Assembly: GCA_004017275.1 (NCBI GenBank) | Contig: SAKE01000009.1 | Span: forward strand, 1-64,000 | Source of the DNA: Mesorhizobium sp. | GTDB lineage: Bacteria > Pseudomonadota > Alphaproteobacteria > Rhizobiales > Rhizobiaceae | Length of the DNA stretch: 64,000 bases | Direction: 5' to 3' | Shown here: in pieces, positions 42,982 to 52,772 of the stretch | Layout: each line of letters opens with the position of its first letter | Position numbering within the stretch: position 1 is the stretch's first letter | The notes under the pieces: model-generated | What the model was told of the DNA's origin: nothing | The model's database searches: none | The model's input: the letters and a program-made list of their open reading frames with translations, nothing else | Made by a program: the position numbers and the translations under genes

Positions 42982-43797
42982 ATGAGCTATCTGGACGAGC
43001 TGTTTTCGGTGGCCGGCAAGACCGCGTTGGTCACGGGTGCCGCGACCGGCATCGGCCGCATGGCGGCGACCGCGCTGGTCAAGGCCGGCGCCAGCGTGAT
43101 GATCGCGTCGCGCAAGGGTGAGGATTGCATCAAGGTCGCCGAAGAACTGAATGGACTTGGCTCGCCGGGCCGGGCCGAGGGCTTTGCCGGCGACGTCTCC
43201 AGTGAGGCTGGCATCGCGGCACTCGTCGCCGAGGTCAAGGCGCGGACCGGGAAACTGAATATTCTCATCAACAACGCCGGCGTCTCCTGGGGCGCGCCGC
43301 TCGAAAGCTTCCCCTATTCTGCCTGGGCAAAAGTATTCGGCGTCAACGTCACCGCGGTCTTCCACCTGACGCGCGAATTGCTGCCGCTGCTCGATGCCGC
43401 CGCTAGCGATGCCGATCCGGCCAGGGTAATCAACCTCGGATCGGTGATGGGCACGCAGCCGCTGGCGGATGACGCCTATTCCTATACGGCTTCGAAGGCT
43501 GCCGTGCATCATCTGACGCGCACCCTGGCGCTCGAGTTTGCCGCCCGCCGCATCACCGTCAACGCCTTCGCCCCGGGCCCCTTCCAGAGCCGGATGACGG
43601 CATTCGCCACCGGGACGGATGAACAGGCCGAACATGTTGGCAGCCATGTTCCGATCGGCCGTATCGGCGCACCGGATGACATTGCCGGCGCAACGCTCTA
43701 TTTGTGCAGCCGTGCAGGCAGCTATGTCACTGGCGCCATCCTGCCGATCGATGGCGGACAGTCGGTGCAGCATGGATTGACGCTGTTCAAGGATTGA
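42982..43797 (+). CDS. SDR family oxidoreductase
   Basis: 271 residues. Cofactor motif VTGAATGIGRMAATAL, NNAG, the catalytic Ser in NLGSVMGTQ and YSYTASKAAVHHL containing Tyr-x3-Lys; PIDGGQSVQHGL near the end. ATG 42982 follows GGAGGA. It opens a rightward unit with the MaoC and kinase-like genes, so it probably oxidises or reduces a 3-hydroxyacyl or 4-hydroxyacyl-CoA. A single CGTAC half-site in the divergent promoter (42919-42923) hints at control by the nearby TetR protein. Confidence 0.9.
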   Translation: MSYLDELFSVAGKTALVTGAATGIGRMAATALVKAGASVMIASRKGEDCIKVAEELNGLGSPGRAEGFAGDVSSEAGIAALVAEVKARTGKLNILINNAGVSWGAPLESFPYSAWAKVFGVNVTAVFHLTRELLPLLDAAASDADPARVINLGSVMGTQPLADDAYSYTASKAAVHHLTRTLALEFAARRITVNAFAPGPFQSRMTAFATGTDEQAEHVGSHVPIGRIGAPDDIAGATLYLCSRAGSYVTGAILPIDGGQSVQHGLTLFKD

Positions 43798-43836
43798 CAT
43801 TTTCCGGCCATAGAAGCCGGGGGTGAACTGGAGGAC

Positions 43837-44322
43837 ATGAGCGTGGAACCGATCAGTCTCGATGTGCTTCTGGCCAATATCGGCAAGGAAGTCGGCGTGT
43901 CGCCATGGCGGGTGGTCACGCAACGCATGATCGACCAATTCGCCGATGCCACCGACGACCATCAGTTCATCCACTGCGATCCGGAGCGGGCCATGCGCGA
44001 GACGCCGTTCGGCGGCACCATCGCACACGGCTTCCTGTCGCTGTCGCTGCTGTCGGCGATGACCTTCGAGACCATGCCGCCGCTGGAAAACAGCAAGATG
44101 GGAGTCAACCATGGCTTCGATTCGCTGCGTTTCCTGGCGCCGGTGAAGACCGGCGCGCGCATCCGCACCCGTTTCGTGCTGGCCGACGTCAAGGTCCGGC
44201 CGTCGGGTTGGGTGCAGACGGCGCATGACGTGACGATCGAGATCGAAGGCTCGAAGAAGCCGGCGCTGACCGCCCGCTGGTTGACGCTGACCCTGATCGA
44301 ACGCCAGCCCGAGACGGCATGA
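43837..44322 (+). CDS. MaoC family dehydratase
   Basis: 161 residues, hot-dog fold. The hydratase-2 motif is ADATDDHQFIHCDPERA (Asp and His of the active site) and GGTIAHGFLSLSLLSAM. It hydrates or dehydrates an enoyl-CoA, or may act on another thioester. The start codon follows GGAGGAC at 43831. Its stop overlaps the start of the kinase-like gene by four bases, so both are translated together. Confidence 0.92.
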   Translation: MSVEPISLDVLLANIGKEVGVSPWRVVTQRMIDQFADATDDHQFIHCDPERAMRETPFGGTIAHGFLSLSLLSAMTFETMPPLENSKMGVNHGFDSLRFLAPVKTGARIRTRFVLADVKVRPSGWVQTAHDVTIEIEGSKKPALTARWLTLTLIERQPETA

Positions 44323-45353
44323 ACGATCCGAACGTTCTCGACCAGGCAGCGCTTGCGCCTTACCTCAAGGCGAACATACCGGGCTTTTCCGGGCTTCTAT
44401 CCATCGAAAAATTCAAATCCGGCCAATCGAATCCGACCTATCTTTTGACGGCGGAAAGCGGCCGTTACGTGCTGCGCGCCAAGCCGCCGGGGCAGTTGCT
44501 GAAATCGGCGCATCAGGTCGACCGCGAATTCAGGGTGATGAGCGCGCTTGCCGGCACCGCGGTGCCTGTGCCCGACATGCTGCATCTGTCGGCGGAGGTT
44601 TCGCCGATCGGCCGCATGTTCTACGTCATGGATTTCCTCGACGGCCGCATTTTCTGGGATCCGGCACTGCCGGAGGCAAGCGGCAATGAAGAACGCGCCG
44701 CCGTCTACGATGCCATGAACGAAACCCTCGCGGCGCTGCACGATGTCGACCCCGAGACTGTGGGTCTCGGCGATTTCGGCCGGCCGGGCAATTATTTCGA
44801 GCGCCAGCTGGCACGCTGGACCGGCCAGTACCGCGCCTCGGAGACCGGCACTGTCGCCGACATGGACCGGCTGATCGCCTGGCTGGAAACGCACATGCCG
44901 GAAGATGACGGCCGTGTCTCGCTGGTGCATGGCGATTACCGGCTGGACAATCTGATCTTCGCGCCGGACCGGCCAACGGTGCTGGCGGTGCTCGACTGGG
45001 AGCTGTCGACATCAGGCCATCCCTTTGCCGATATCGCCTATCAGTGCATGCAATGGCGTCTGCCGCACGCCTCGGGTTTTCGCGGCCTGGGCGGCGTCGA
45101 CCGTTCCGCACTTGGCCTGCCCTTAGAGGAGGACTATGTCGCCAGCTACTGCCGGCGGCGCGGGCTTGCCGGCATCGGCAACTGGACCTTCTTCCTCGCC
45201 TTTTCCTTCTTCCGGCTGGCGGCGATTTGCCAGGGCGTCTTCAAGCGGGCGCTGGACGGCAACGCCTCCAATCCCGAAAAGGCCAGGACCTATGCCGAAG
45301 CGGTAAAACTGCTTTCGCATCTGGCCGTCAAACTGATCGACAAGGAGGCGTGA
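44319..45353 (+). CDS. Phosphotransferase family protein (ACAD10/11 kinase-domain type)
   Basis: 344 residues of the aminoglycoside phosphotransferase/choline kinase-like fold. N-lobe QSNPTYLLTAESGRYVLRAKPPG, catalytic loop VHGDYRLDNLIF with Asp and Asn, and metal-binding VLDWELSTSGHPFADIAY. In human ACAD10 and ACAD11 such a kinase is fused to an acyl-CoA dehydrogenase and phosphorylates 4-hydroxyacyl-CoAs, opening their conversion to 3-hydroxyacyl-CoAs. The same pieces are present here as separate genes. Specificity is inferred by analogy. Confidence 0.9.
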   Translation: MNDPNVLDQAALAPYLKANIPGFSGLLSIEKFKSGQSNPTYLLTAESGRYVLRAKPPGQLLKSAHQVDREFRVMSALAGTAVPVPDMLHLSAEVSPIGRMFYVMDFLDGRIFWDPALPEASGNEERAAVYDAMNETLAALHDVDPETVGLGDFGRPGNYFERQLARWTGQYRASETGTVADMDRLIAWLETHMPEDDGRVSLVHGDYRLDNLIFAPDRPTVLAVLDWELSTSGHPFADIAYQCMQWRLPHASGFRGLGGVDRSALGLPLEEDYVASYCRRRGLAGIGNWTFFLAFSFFRLAAICQGVFKRALDGNASNPEKARTYAEAVKLLSHLAVKLIDKEA

Positions 45354-45462
45354 TGATGGCCACGGGGCAACAGTGCTGATACGGAGTGCTGTCGGACATC
45401 GACAAGCGTCAGCGCGATCTGACGCATGCCGTTTGGGAACTTCCCACGCCCTTGTCCGTTGC

Positions 45463-45479
45463 CGTACAGCGTATATAAT
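45463..45479. promoter_or_regulatory. Promoter and operator-like dyad of the tetR gene
   Basis: TATAAT at 45474-45479 lies 16 bases after TTGTCC (45452-45457), an acceptable sigma-70-type promoter. The imperfect dyad CGTACAGCGTAT (45463-45474) touches the -10 box. Its CGTAC half recurs in the perfect palindromes at 46238 and 46296, so the regulator could repress itself here. Confidence 0.5.
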
Positions 45480-45515
45480 TTAGCCACGCACCAACCCAAC
45501 CGAAGGCACCACATT

Positions 45516-46160
45516 TTGCCGCCGAGCGTCCAGACACGCCGCGAGAAACAAAAGGCCGAACTGCGCTCCGAGCTGGTCGATGCCGCCCATAAGCTCGTCC
45601 AGGAAGAAGGCTATGAGGGGCTGACCATCCGCAAGCTGGCCAAGCGGGTCGGCTATGCCCCGATGTCGGTCTATTCCTACTTCGCCGACAAACAGGACAT
45701 CCTGTTCGCGCTGGCCGAGGACGCGTTCGAGACGCTGGCCCGCCGTATCGAGGAGCATCCGTCCGACGATCCGATCGAGGCCTTGCAGGCGGTGATGACC
45801 GAATATGCCGCCTTCGGGCTCGGCAATCCCAACGAATACCGCACCGTGTTCATGACCGAAAAGACCAAGCTCCCGGAAGGCAGGAGCTACGAGGACATGG
45901 AAGAGAGCAACCCGGCGATGAAGGTGCTGATCAGCAGGGTCGAGGCCTGCGTCGCCGCCGGCAAATTGCAGGGTGACCCGCGCGCCATCGCTACCATGCT
46001 GTGGGCGGTCGGCCACGGCACGATCTCACTGCTCATCACCTTTCCGTTCTACCCCTTCGGCGACCCGCAGGCTTTCGTGAAGCGGATGGGCGATTTCACG
46101 CTTGCCACGCTCAGCACGCAAAACGTGCCGCCGCTGACCGAGACACCGGCCAACTGCTGA
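45516..46160 (+). CDS. TetR family transcriptional regulator
   Basis: 214 residues from TTG 45516, with GAAGG at 45502-45506 and the promoter just upstream. Helix-turn-helix at LTIRKLAKRVGYAPMSVYSYFADKQD (about residues 36-61, here named in two overlapping halves of the helix pair). The C-terminal ligand-binding domain shows PNEYRTVFMTEKTKLPEGR. Other starts (ATG 45426, GTG 45528) are possible; the ATG would lie before the promoter. It is placed after the acyl-CoA genes and upstream of a small secreted protein; CGTAC dyads on both sides suggest it controls itself and that gene. The ligand could be an acyl-CoA. Confidence 0.88.
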   Translation: MPPSVQTRREKQKAELRSELVDAAHKLVQEEGYEGLTIRKLAKRVGYAPMSVYSYFADKQDILFALAEDAFETLARRIEEHPSDDPIEALQAVMTEYAAFGLGNPNEYRTVFMTEKTKLPEGRSYEDMEESNPAMKVLISRVEACVAAGKLQGDPRAIATMLWAVGHGTISLLITFPFYPFGDPQAFVKRMGDFTLATLSTQNVPPLTETPANC

Positions 46161-46237
46161 ACGCAGTTCTTTCGTTTCTCATATTTTCTCTCCACTCGGC
46201 CAAACCCGGGCGAATTCTTGGTTAACAAAGAATTTAC

Positions 46238-46249
46238 CGTACGCGTACG
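46238..46249. promoter_or_regulatory. Palindromic operator candidate A
   Basis: CGTACGCGTACG is a perfect 12-base palindrome after the tetR stop and before a candidate promoter (TTGAAC at 46258-46263, TATCTG at 46281-46286, 17-base spacing) for the small secreted protein gene. With candidate B it brackets that promoter. Confidence 0.5.
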
Positions 46250-46295
46250 ATTTTGCCTTGAACTTCCCGATCGGCGGACGTATCTGTACAACGTA

Positions 46296-46309
46296 TCGTA
46301 CATGTACGA
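46296..46309. promoter_or_regulatory. Palindromic operator candidate B
   Basis: TCGTACATGTACGA is a perfect 14-base palindrome sharing the CGTAC/GTACG arms with candidate A. It lies about ten bases after the candidate -10 box and 33 bases before the small-protein start, where a bound repressor would block initiation. Confidence 0.5.
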
Positions 46310-46342
46310 AAAGAATTCACCCGTCGAAAACGGAGACTGACA

Positions 46343-46591
46343 ATGAAAAAGACACTTCTCACCCTGGCCGCCGTGCTGGCACTTTCGGGCTCGGCCTTCG
46401 CCGCCAACACCACTCACCCGGTCAACCACGCGCCAGCAGCAACTTGCATCGACACCAAGACCAACGTGAAGCTCGATTGCGCCTCGACCGGTTCGGTCGA
46501 AAAGAAGGGCGCCACGGAAAACACCGCTGACAGCAAGGGTCCGCGGCTCGGCATCAGCATCAATCCGTGGATTGTGCCGAGCGCATTCTGA
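46343..46591 (+). CDS. Small secreted protein, possibly DUF680-like
   Basis: 82 residues. Signal peptide of about 21 residues (MKKTLLTLAAVLALSGSAFA before ANTTHP). The mature protein has only two Cys (CIDTKTNVKLDC), which could form a disulphide, and is otherwise rich in Thr, Ser and Lys. The N-terminus resembles the small exported DUF680 proteins known from Mesorhizobium, but the match is weak. ATG 46343 follows GGAGA. The two CGTAC palindromes directly upstream suggest it is a controlled, not constitutive, gene. Confidence 0.75.
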   Translation: MKKTLLTLAAVLALSGSAFAANTTHPVNHAPAATCIDTKTNVKLDCASTGSVEKKGATENTADSKGPRLGISINPWIVPSAF

Positions 46592-46633
46592 TATCAGCAG
46601 AAATCACGTCTGGCCGACACAAGCAGGCCAGCT

Positions 46634-47683
46634 TCAGCCGACCGAAATCGGCAGCTTGGCCGCAGAACTCTCAAAGGCCGCATCGATCAGCTTTTGCATG
46701 TCGGCGGCGCGCCGAAACGACGGATCGCCGTTGCGACCTGCGTCCAGCGCGTCGGCAAAGCGCCGGGCGTTGCGTTTGACATCGGGCAGTGCCAGCTTTT
46801 GCCAGCGCTGCAGATCGACATCCCTGCCGAGACAAGCGGACAGGCTCGATGCCTTGCCATCGGTCTCGACCCTGATGGCGCCCTTGGTGCCGTGCAGGGC
46901 CAGCGACAAATCGTTAGCGTGGCCGGTCGTGTAGCGGCTGGCCACGATGGTGGCGAGCGCGCCGGAGCTGAGCCGCGCCGTCATCGCTACGCTGTCATTG
47001 GCATCCAGCACATAGTCGCCGATGCGCTCGCCCTCGGCCTTCGGAAACGTCACCAGATCGGCATGTAGGCTGACGATATCCTGGCCGGCGCCATAGGTGG
47101 CGAAGTCCAGGATATGAATGCCGACATCGCCCAGCACACCGGTCGAGCCGTGCCGGCTCGACAAGCGCCACAGCCATTTGTCCTCGACCCGCCAGTCGCC
47201 CCATGATTTGCTGACCAGCCAGCTTTGTCGGTAGCTAGCCTCGACATGGCGCAACTCACCGATCTCGCCGGCCTGAACCATGCGCCGTGCCTCCTGGATC
47301 GCCGGTGAGTTGCGGTAGGTCAGGTTGACCATATTGACCACCCCGGCGGCCTCGGCCGCTTCGGTCATTGCCAATGCGTCGGCGTGGTTCGGCGCCAGCG
47401 GCTTTTCGCAAAACACGTGTTTTCCCTCAGCAAGCAGCGCCAGTGTCGTTGCCATATGCGCACCATCTGGCGTCGCGTTGATGGCAGCATCGAACTGACC
47501 CCAGGCGATCGCCGCCTCCAGGCTCTCGAAGAAATCGCCGATCTTGCTGACGGCCGCGAACGTCGCCGCGCGGCCGGGCACCTGGTCGACGCAAGCGACG
47601 ATGCTGCAGCCCGGAATCTCCGCAAACTCCTCGACATGATGCCCGGCGATGCCGCCGGTGCCGAGCAGAAGAATTCGATGCAT
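46634..47683 (-). CDS. Gfo/Idh/MocA family oxidoreductase
   Basis: 349 residues. N-terminal Rossmann motif ILLLGTGGIAGHHVEEF, the family signature CEKPLAPN near residue 93, then a C-terminal alpha/beta domain with YRQSWLVSKSWGDWR and HGSTGVLGDVGIHILDF carrying the conserved catalytic-site His and Asp. It uses NAD(P) to oxidise or reduce a sugar or inositol-type ring. It lies 48 bases downstream of the ThuA-like gene, the same pairing as ThuB with ThuA in Sinorhizobium trehalose use, so a disaccharide or 3-keto-glycoside is a reasonable substrate guess. Confidence 0.9.
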   Translation of the reverse strand: MHRILLLGTGGIAGHHVEEFAEIPGCSIVACVDQVPGRAATFAAVSKIGDFFESLEAAIAWGQFDAAINATPDGAHMATTLALLAEGKHVFCEKPLAPNHADALAMTEAAEAAGVVNMVNLTYRNSPAIQEARRMVQAGEIGELRHVEASYRQSWLVSKSWGDWRVEDKWLWRLSSRHGSTGVLGDVGIHILDFATYGAGQDIVSLHADLVTFPKAEGERIGDYVLDANDSVAMTARLSSGALATIVASRYTTGHANDLSLALHGTKGAIRVETDGKASSLSACLGRDVDLQRWQKLALPDVKRNARRFADALDAGRNGDPSFRRAADMQKLIDAAFESSAAKLPISVG

Positions 47684-47731
47684 TCGTTCGGGTCCCCAAC
47701 CAACTCGCGCCCTAATCGAATCAGGTCCCGA

Positions 47732-48517
47732 TCAACTGAGACCCTTGTCGCCATCGGCGTGCAGCCGCAGTCCCTTCTGGACGATCTTTTCCTTGGCTGC
47801 TTCCGTCGGCACGTTCGACGCATTGGTGATGTCGGACCAGGCCGGCGCCGGGTTGTGCGCCCAGTGCACCGCATTGCGCAGCACCTGCTGGACGCCCTCA
47901 TTGTGATAGATCGGATAGGTCTCGTGGCCGGGCGAGAAGTAGAATATCCGTCCCGCGCCGCGCTGATAGGTCAGCCCGGACCGGAACACCTCGCCGCCCT
48001 CGTACCAGGATACGAACACCGTCTCGAGCGGCTCCGGCACCGCGAAAGGCTCGCCATACATTTCGGTCTCGCCGATCTCCAGGCACTCGCCGATGCCTTG
48101 CGCGATCGGGTGGCCGCGGTTGATCGCCCAGACGCGCTCACGTTCGCCCGCCTCGCGCCATTTCAGCGAACAGGGCGTGCCCATCAGCCGCTTGAAAATC
48201 TTCGAGTAGTGGCCGGAATGGAGCACGATCAGCCCCATGCCTTCCCACACCCGCTTCTGCACCCGCTCGACGATCTCGTCCTTGACCTCGCCATGCGCGG
48301 CATGGCCCCACCACAACAGGACGTCGGTGGCGGCCAGGCGCTTTTCGCTAAGGCCATGTTCGGGCTCCTGCAAGGTGGCGGTGGTCGCCTCGATGCCCTT
48401 GTCCTGGTTGAGCGCCGCGGCAATGGTGCCGTGCATGCCCAAGGGATACAGGTCGCGCACGGCGGCGTTGGTCTGCTCGTGGACATTCTCGCCCCAAACG
48501 ATCGCTTTTGTCGGCAT
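47732..48517 (-). CDS. ThuA domain protein (trehalose utilisation-like)
   Basis: 261 residues with a ThuA/glutamine-amidotransferase-like fold: [13 protein letters not shown] at the start, [31 protein letters not shown] and [14 protein letters not shown]. ThuA proteins take part in 3-keto-glycoside metabolism, and the catalytic details are unsettled. Two ATGs compete: 48523 lies directly on the GGGAG, while 48517 is six bases from it, so 48517 is preferred. A perfect 10-base palindrome (48529-48538) sits just upstream. Followed by a Gfo/Idh oxidoreductase. Confidence 0.88.
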   Translation of the reverse strand: MPTKAIVWGENVHEQTNAAVRDLYPLGMHGTIAAALNQDKGIEATTATLQEPEHGLSEKRLAATDVLLWWGHAAHGEVKDEIVERVQKRVWEGMGLIVLHSGHYSKIFKRLMGTPCSLKWREAGERERVWAINRGHPIAQGIGECLEIGETEMYGEPFAVPEPLETVFVSWYEGGEVFRSGLTYQRGAGRIFYFSPGHETYPIYHNEGVQQVLRNAVHWAHNPAPAWSDITNASNVPTEAAKEKIVQKGLRLHADGDKGLS

Positions 48518-48528
48518 TTTCATCTCCC

Positions 48529-48538
48529 AAAGCGCTTT
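48529..48538. promoter_or_regulatory. LacI-type operator candidate upstream of the ThuA-like gene
   Basis: AAAGCGCTTT is a perfect palindrome with central CG, 11 bases before the ThuA-like start codon and overlapping its leader. It looks like LacI-family operators of sugar operons. No LacI gene is adjacent, so the regulator would act from elsewhere. Confidence 0.4.
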
Positions 48539-48606
48539 AAATCGCGCATCAATTAGCGCATCCGTCATGGGCTTGAGAAGATGCGATCAGCCGAAGCAGA
48601 CAGAAA

Positions 48607-49473
<867 letters not shown>

Positions 49474-49481
<8 letters not shown>

Positions 49482-52467
49482 TGAGGCGCCCTCCCGTCTC
49501 GTCGAAGAACACCATGCCGGTAACCTCCACTTCGATCACCCCGTTCGGCATCGGCACGTAGAGCGTGTCGCCCATCCGGTCGCGGCCGCCGGCGACCAGC
49601 GCCAGCGCGATCGAGCGGCCGCAATTTTCCGACCAGTAGCTCGAGGTGACATGGCCGATCATCTTCATCGGGATCGCCTGCTTCGGATCCTCGACGATCT
49701 GCGCGCCTTCTTCCAGCACCACCTTGGGATCCCTGGTCTTGATGCCGACCAATTGTTTGCGGCCCTTGGCGACAAGGTCCGGCCGCGCCATGCCCCTGAT
49801 ACCGACGAAATCGGCCTTCTTCTTGCCGACCGCCCAGTCGAGACCGGCATCGTTCGGCGTCACCGTGCCGTCGGTGTCCTGGCCGACGATGATGTAGCCC
49901 TTTTCGGCGCGCAGCACGTGCATGGCCTCGGTGCCGTAGGCGGCAGCGCCATGCTTCTGACCTTCGGCCCACAAGGCTTCCCAGACCGCCTGGCCATAGT
50001 CGGCAGGCACGTTGACCTCGAAGCCGCGCTCGCCGGTGAACGACATGCGGAACAGCCGGGTCGGCACGCCGCAGATCTTGCCTTCGCGCACCGACATATG
50101 CGGCAGCCCCGCATCCGACATGTCGATGCCTTCGACCAGCGGCGCGATGATGTCGCGCGACTTGGGTCCCTGCACGGCGATGACAGCCCATTGCTCGGTG
50201 ATCGAGGTCAGCCAGACATTGAGGTGCGGGAACTCGGTCTGGAGATAGTCCTCCATGTGGTTCATGACGCGCGGCGCACCGCCGGTCGTCGTCGTCACAT
50301 GGAACCGGTCGGGCGCAAGCCTGCCGACGACGCCATCATCATAGATGAAGCCGTCCTCGCGCAGCATGATGCCGTAGCGGCAGCGGCCGGGCTCCAGCTT
50401 CTCCCACGGATTGGTGTAGAGCAGCTCCATGAACTTGGCCGCATCCGGCCCGACCACTTCGATCTTGCCCAGCGTCGAGGCGTCGAACAGGCCTGCCGTC
50501 TTGCGCACCGCGACGCATTCGCGGTCGACCGCGGCATGCATGTCTTCGCCTGCCCTGGGGAAATACCAGGCGCGCTTCCACTGGCCGACATCCTCGAACA
50601 CGGCTCCTTGCGCCTCGGCCCAGGGATGGATCGCGGTCTTGCGTGTCGGGTCGAACAGCGGACCGCGCGCATGACTGACGATCGCGCCGAAGGTCACCGG
50701 CGTATAGGGCGCCCGGAACGTGGTCAGGCCGACTTCCGGGATCGGCTTGCCCAGCGTCTCGGCGGCAATCGCCAGGCCGTGCATGTTGGAGGTCTTGCCC
50801 TGGTCGGTCGCCATGCCGTTGGTGGTGAAGCGCTTGACGTGCTCGATCGAGCGCATGCCCTCATGCACCGCCTGGCGGATGTCCTTGGCGGTGACGTCGT
50901 TCTGGAAGTCGACGAACGCTTTCACCGTCGTGTCAGCACCGGCTCCGGGGGCTGCACCCAGCATGCCACGCGACCAGCTCTCCGAGGCGTCGACCTTCGG
51001 CTTGGTACCCTTGGCGGTTTTGGCGCCGGTATCCTTGGCCGCGTTGGCGCCCGCCGCATAGGCCTCGTCGAGCGTCGCCGACAGCCCATCGGTGCCGTTA
51101 CAGGCGCCGACCGAGACGCAGTCCTGCGCATAGGTGCCCGGCACGAAGCGCTTGGTCTCATCGTTGAAGGCGACCTTGCCGCGCGACTGCGAGAACAGAT
51201 GCACCGACGGCGTCCAGCCGGCTGACATCAGGATCGCATCAACCGGGATGGTGCGTTCGCCGCCGCCATTCTTCGGCTGCACGGTCATCGACGACACCCT
51301 GAGCTTGCCGCCGACGCGGATCACCGCGCGGCCGAAATTGATCTCGATACCGAGTGCCCTCGCCTCGTCGATCACCGGCCCGGTCGGATTGTCGCGCAGA
51401 TCGACGATCGCCGCCACGTTGACGCCGGCTTTCTTCAGGTCGATCGCCGCCGCATAGGCAGAATCATTGGCGGTGTAGACGCCGACATTTTTGCCGACCG
51501 CCACGCCATAGTGGTTGAGATAGGTGCGCGCAGCACCCGCCAGCATGATGCCCGGGCGGTCGTTGTCGGCGAACACCATGTGGCGCTCGATCGCGCCGGA
51601 CGCCAGCACCACGCGCTTGGCCCTGACCTGCCACAGCCGCTCGCGCGCCAGATCGCGACCGGGGGTTTTCAGATGATCGCTGACACGCTCGACCAGCCCG
51701 ACGAAATTCTGCGCGTAGTATCCGAACGCCGTCGTGCGCGAGAGCACGCGGACATTGTCCATCGCGGCGAGCTTCGCCACCGCAGCTTGCGCCCAGGCGA
51801 AACCGTCCTGGCCGTCAATTTTGGCGCCGCTCTCGAAACGCAGGCTGCCGCCGAACTCGGCCTGCTCGTCGGCGAGGATGACGCGCACACCGGTCTCCGC
51901 CGCTGCCAATGCCGCCGCGATGCCGGCGGCGCCGCCGCCCAGCACCAGCACGTCGCAATGCGCATAGCGCGACGAATAATGGTCGGGATCGGGCTTGTCC
52001 GGGGAAACGCCAAGACCGGCCGCGGCGCGGATCTTGGGCTCGTACAGGCTCTTCCACGCCGCCTTCGGCCACATGAAGGTCTTGTAGTAGAAGCCGGCCG
52101 AAAATAGCGGCGACGCGATGTCGTTGACCGCGCCGACGTCGAACGACAGCGACGGCCAGCGATTCTGCGACTGCGCGTCAAGCCCGTCATAGAGCTCCTG
52201 CACGGTCGCCCGCACATTCGGCGTCTTGCGCGCCGCGTCGCGCTTGATCTCGACCAGCGCGTTAGGCTCCTCGGCGCCCGCCGACAGGATGCCGCGCGGA
52301 CGGTGGTATTTGAACGAGCGGCCGACGAGATGGACGCCATTGGCCAGCAATGCAGAGGCCAGCGTATCGCCCTCGATACCGGCATAGGACTGGCCATCGA
52401 AGCTGAAGCGCGCGGTCTTGGCTTGGCTGAGACGACCGGCACTCGGAATGCGGAACGCGCCGCTCAT
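49474..52467 (-). CDS. soxA: Sarcosine oxidase, alpha subunit
   Basis: 997 residues, usual length. N-terminal 2Fe-2S-ferredoxin-like domain without obvious cluster Cys (SFDGQSYAGIEGDTLASALL), then a dinucleotide-binding domain with VLVLGGGAAGIAAALAAAE near residue 175, and a C-terminal GcvT-like tetrahydrofolate-binding half (GLFDASTLGKIEVVGPDAAKF; GERGFEVNVPADYG). It binds NAD and folate and channels the methylene group to tetrahydrofolate. The start overlaps the soxD stop by four bases. Confidence 0.97.
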
Positions 52468-52760
52468 TTACCAACTCCCGGCAGCTTGGACGGTTTCGGT
52501 TCGCCGGCCTTGTAGGTCATGATGAACTTGTCGGTGACGGTGTCGCGCACGGCGTTGAAGAAGCGGGCGCAGCCATGCATGTGCCGCCAGCGCTCATAGA
52601 TGATGCCCTTGGGGTTGGAGCGAATGAAGAAGAACTTCTCGAAATCGTCATCGGTCTCGCCCGCCATGTTGGCCGAGCGCGCTATATGCGCCTCGCCGGC
52701 GTTGCGGAACTCGAGCTCCGGACGCTCTTCCTCGCAATAGGGGCAGCGGATGAGAAGCAT
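52464..52760 (-). CDS. soxD: Sarcosine oxidase, delta subunit
   Basis: 98 residues. The N-terminal MLLIRCPYCEEERPELEF supplies two of the zinc-binding residues, followed by His and the later MHGCARFFN Cys. This small subunit has one structural zinc in known heterotetrameric sarcosine oxidases. It overlaps soxA by four bases. Its start is 12 bases from the end of an extra gene that separates it from soxB. Confidence 0.95.
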   Translation of the reverse strand: MLLIRCPYCEEERPELEFRNAGEAHIARSANMAGETDDDFEKFFFIRSNPKGIIYERWRHMHGCARFFNAVRDTVTDKFIMTYKAGEPKPSKLPGVGK

Positions 52761-52772
52761 TTTGGTTCGTTC

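Noticed and set aside
42277..44226. 649-codon minus-strand frame, as if one long protein
   Set aside because: It covers the SDR and MaoC genes antisense and part of the ACAD gene out of frame; its sequence lacks domains.
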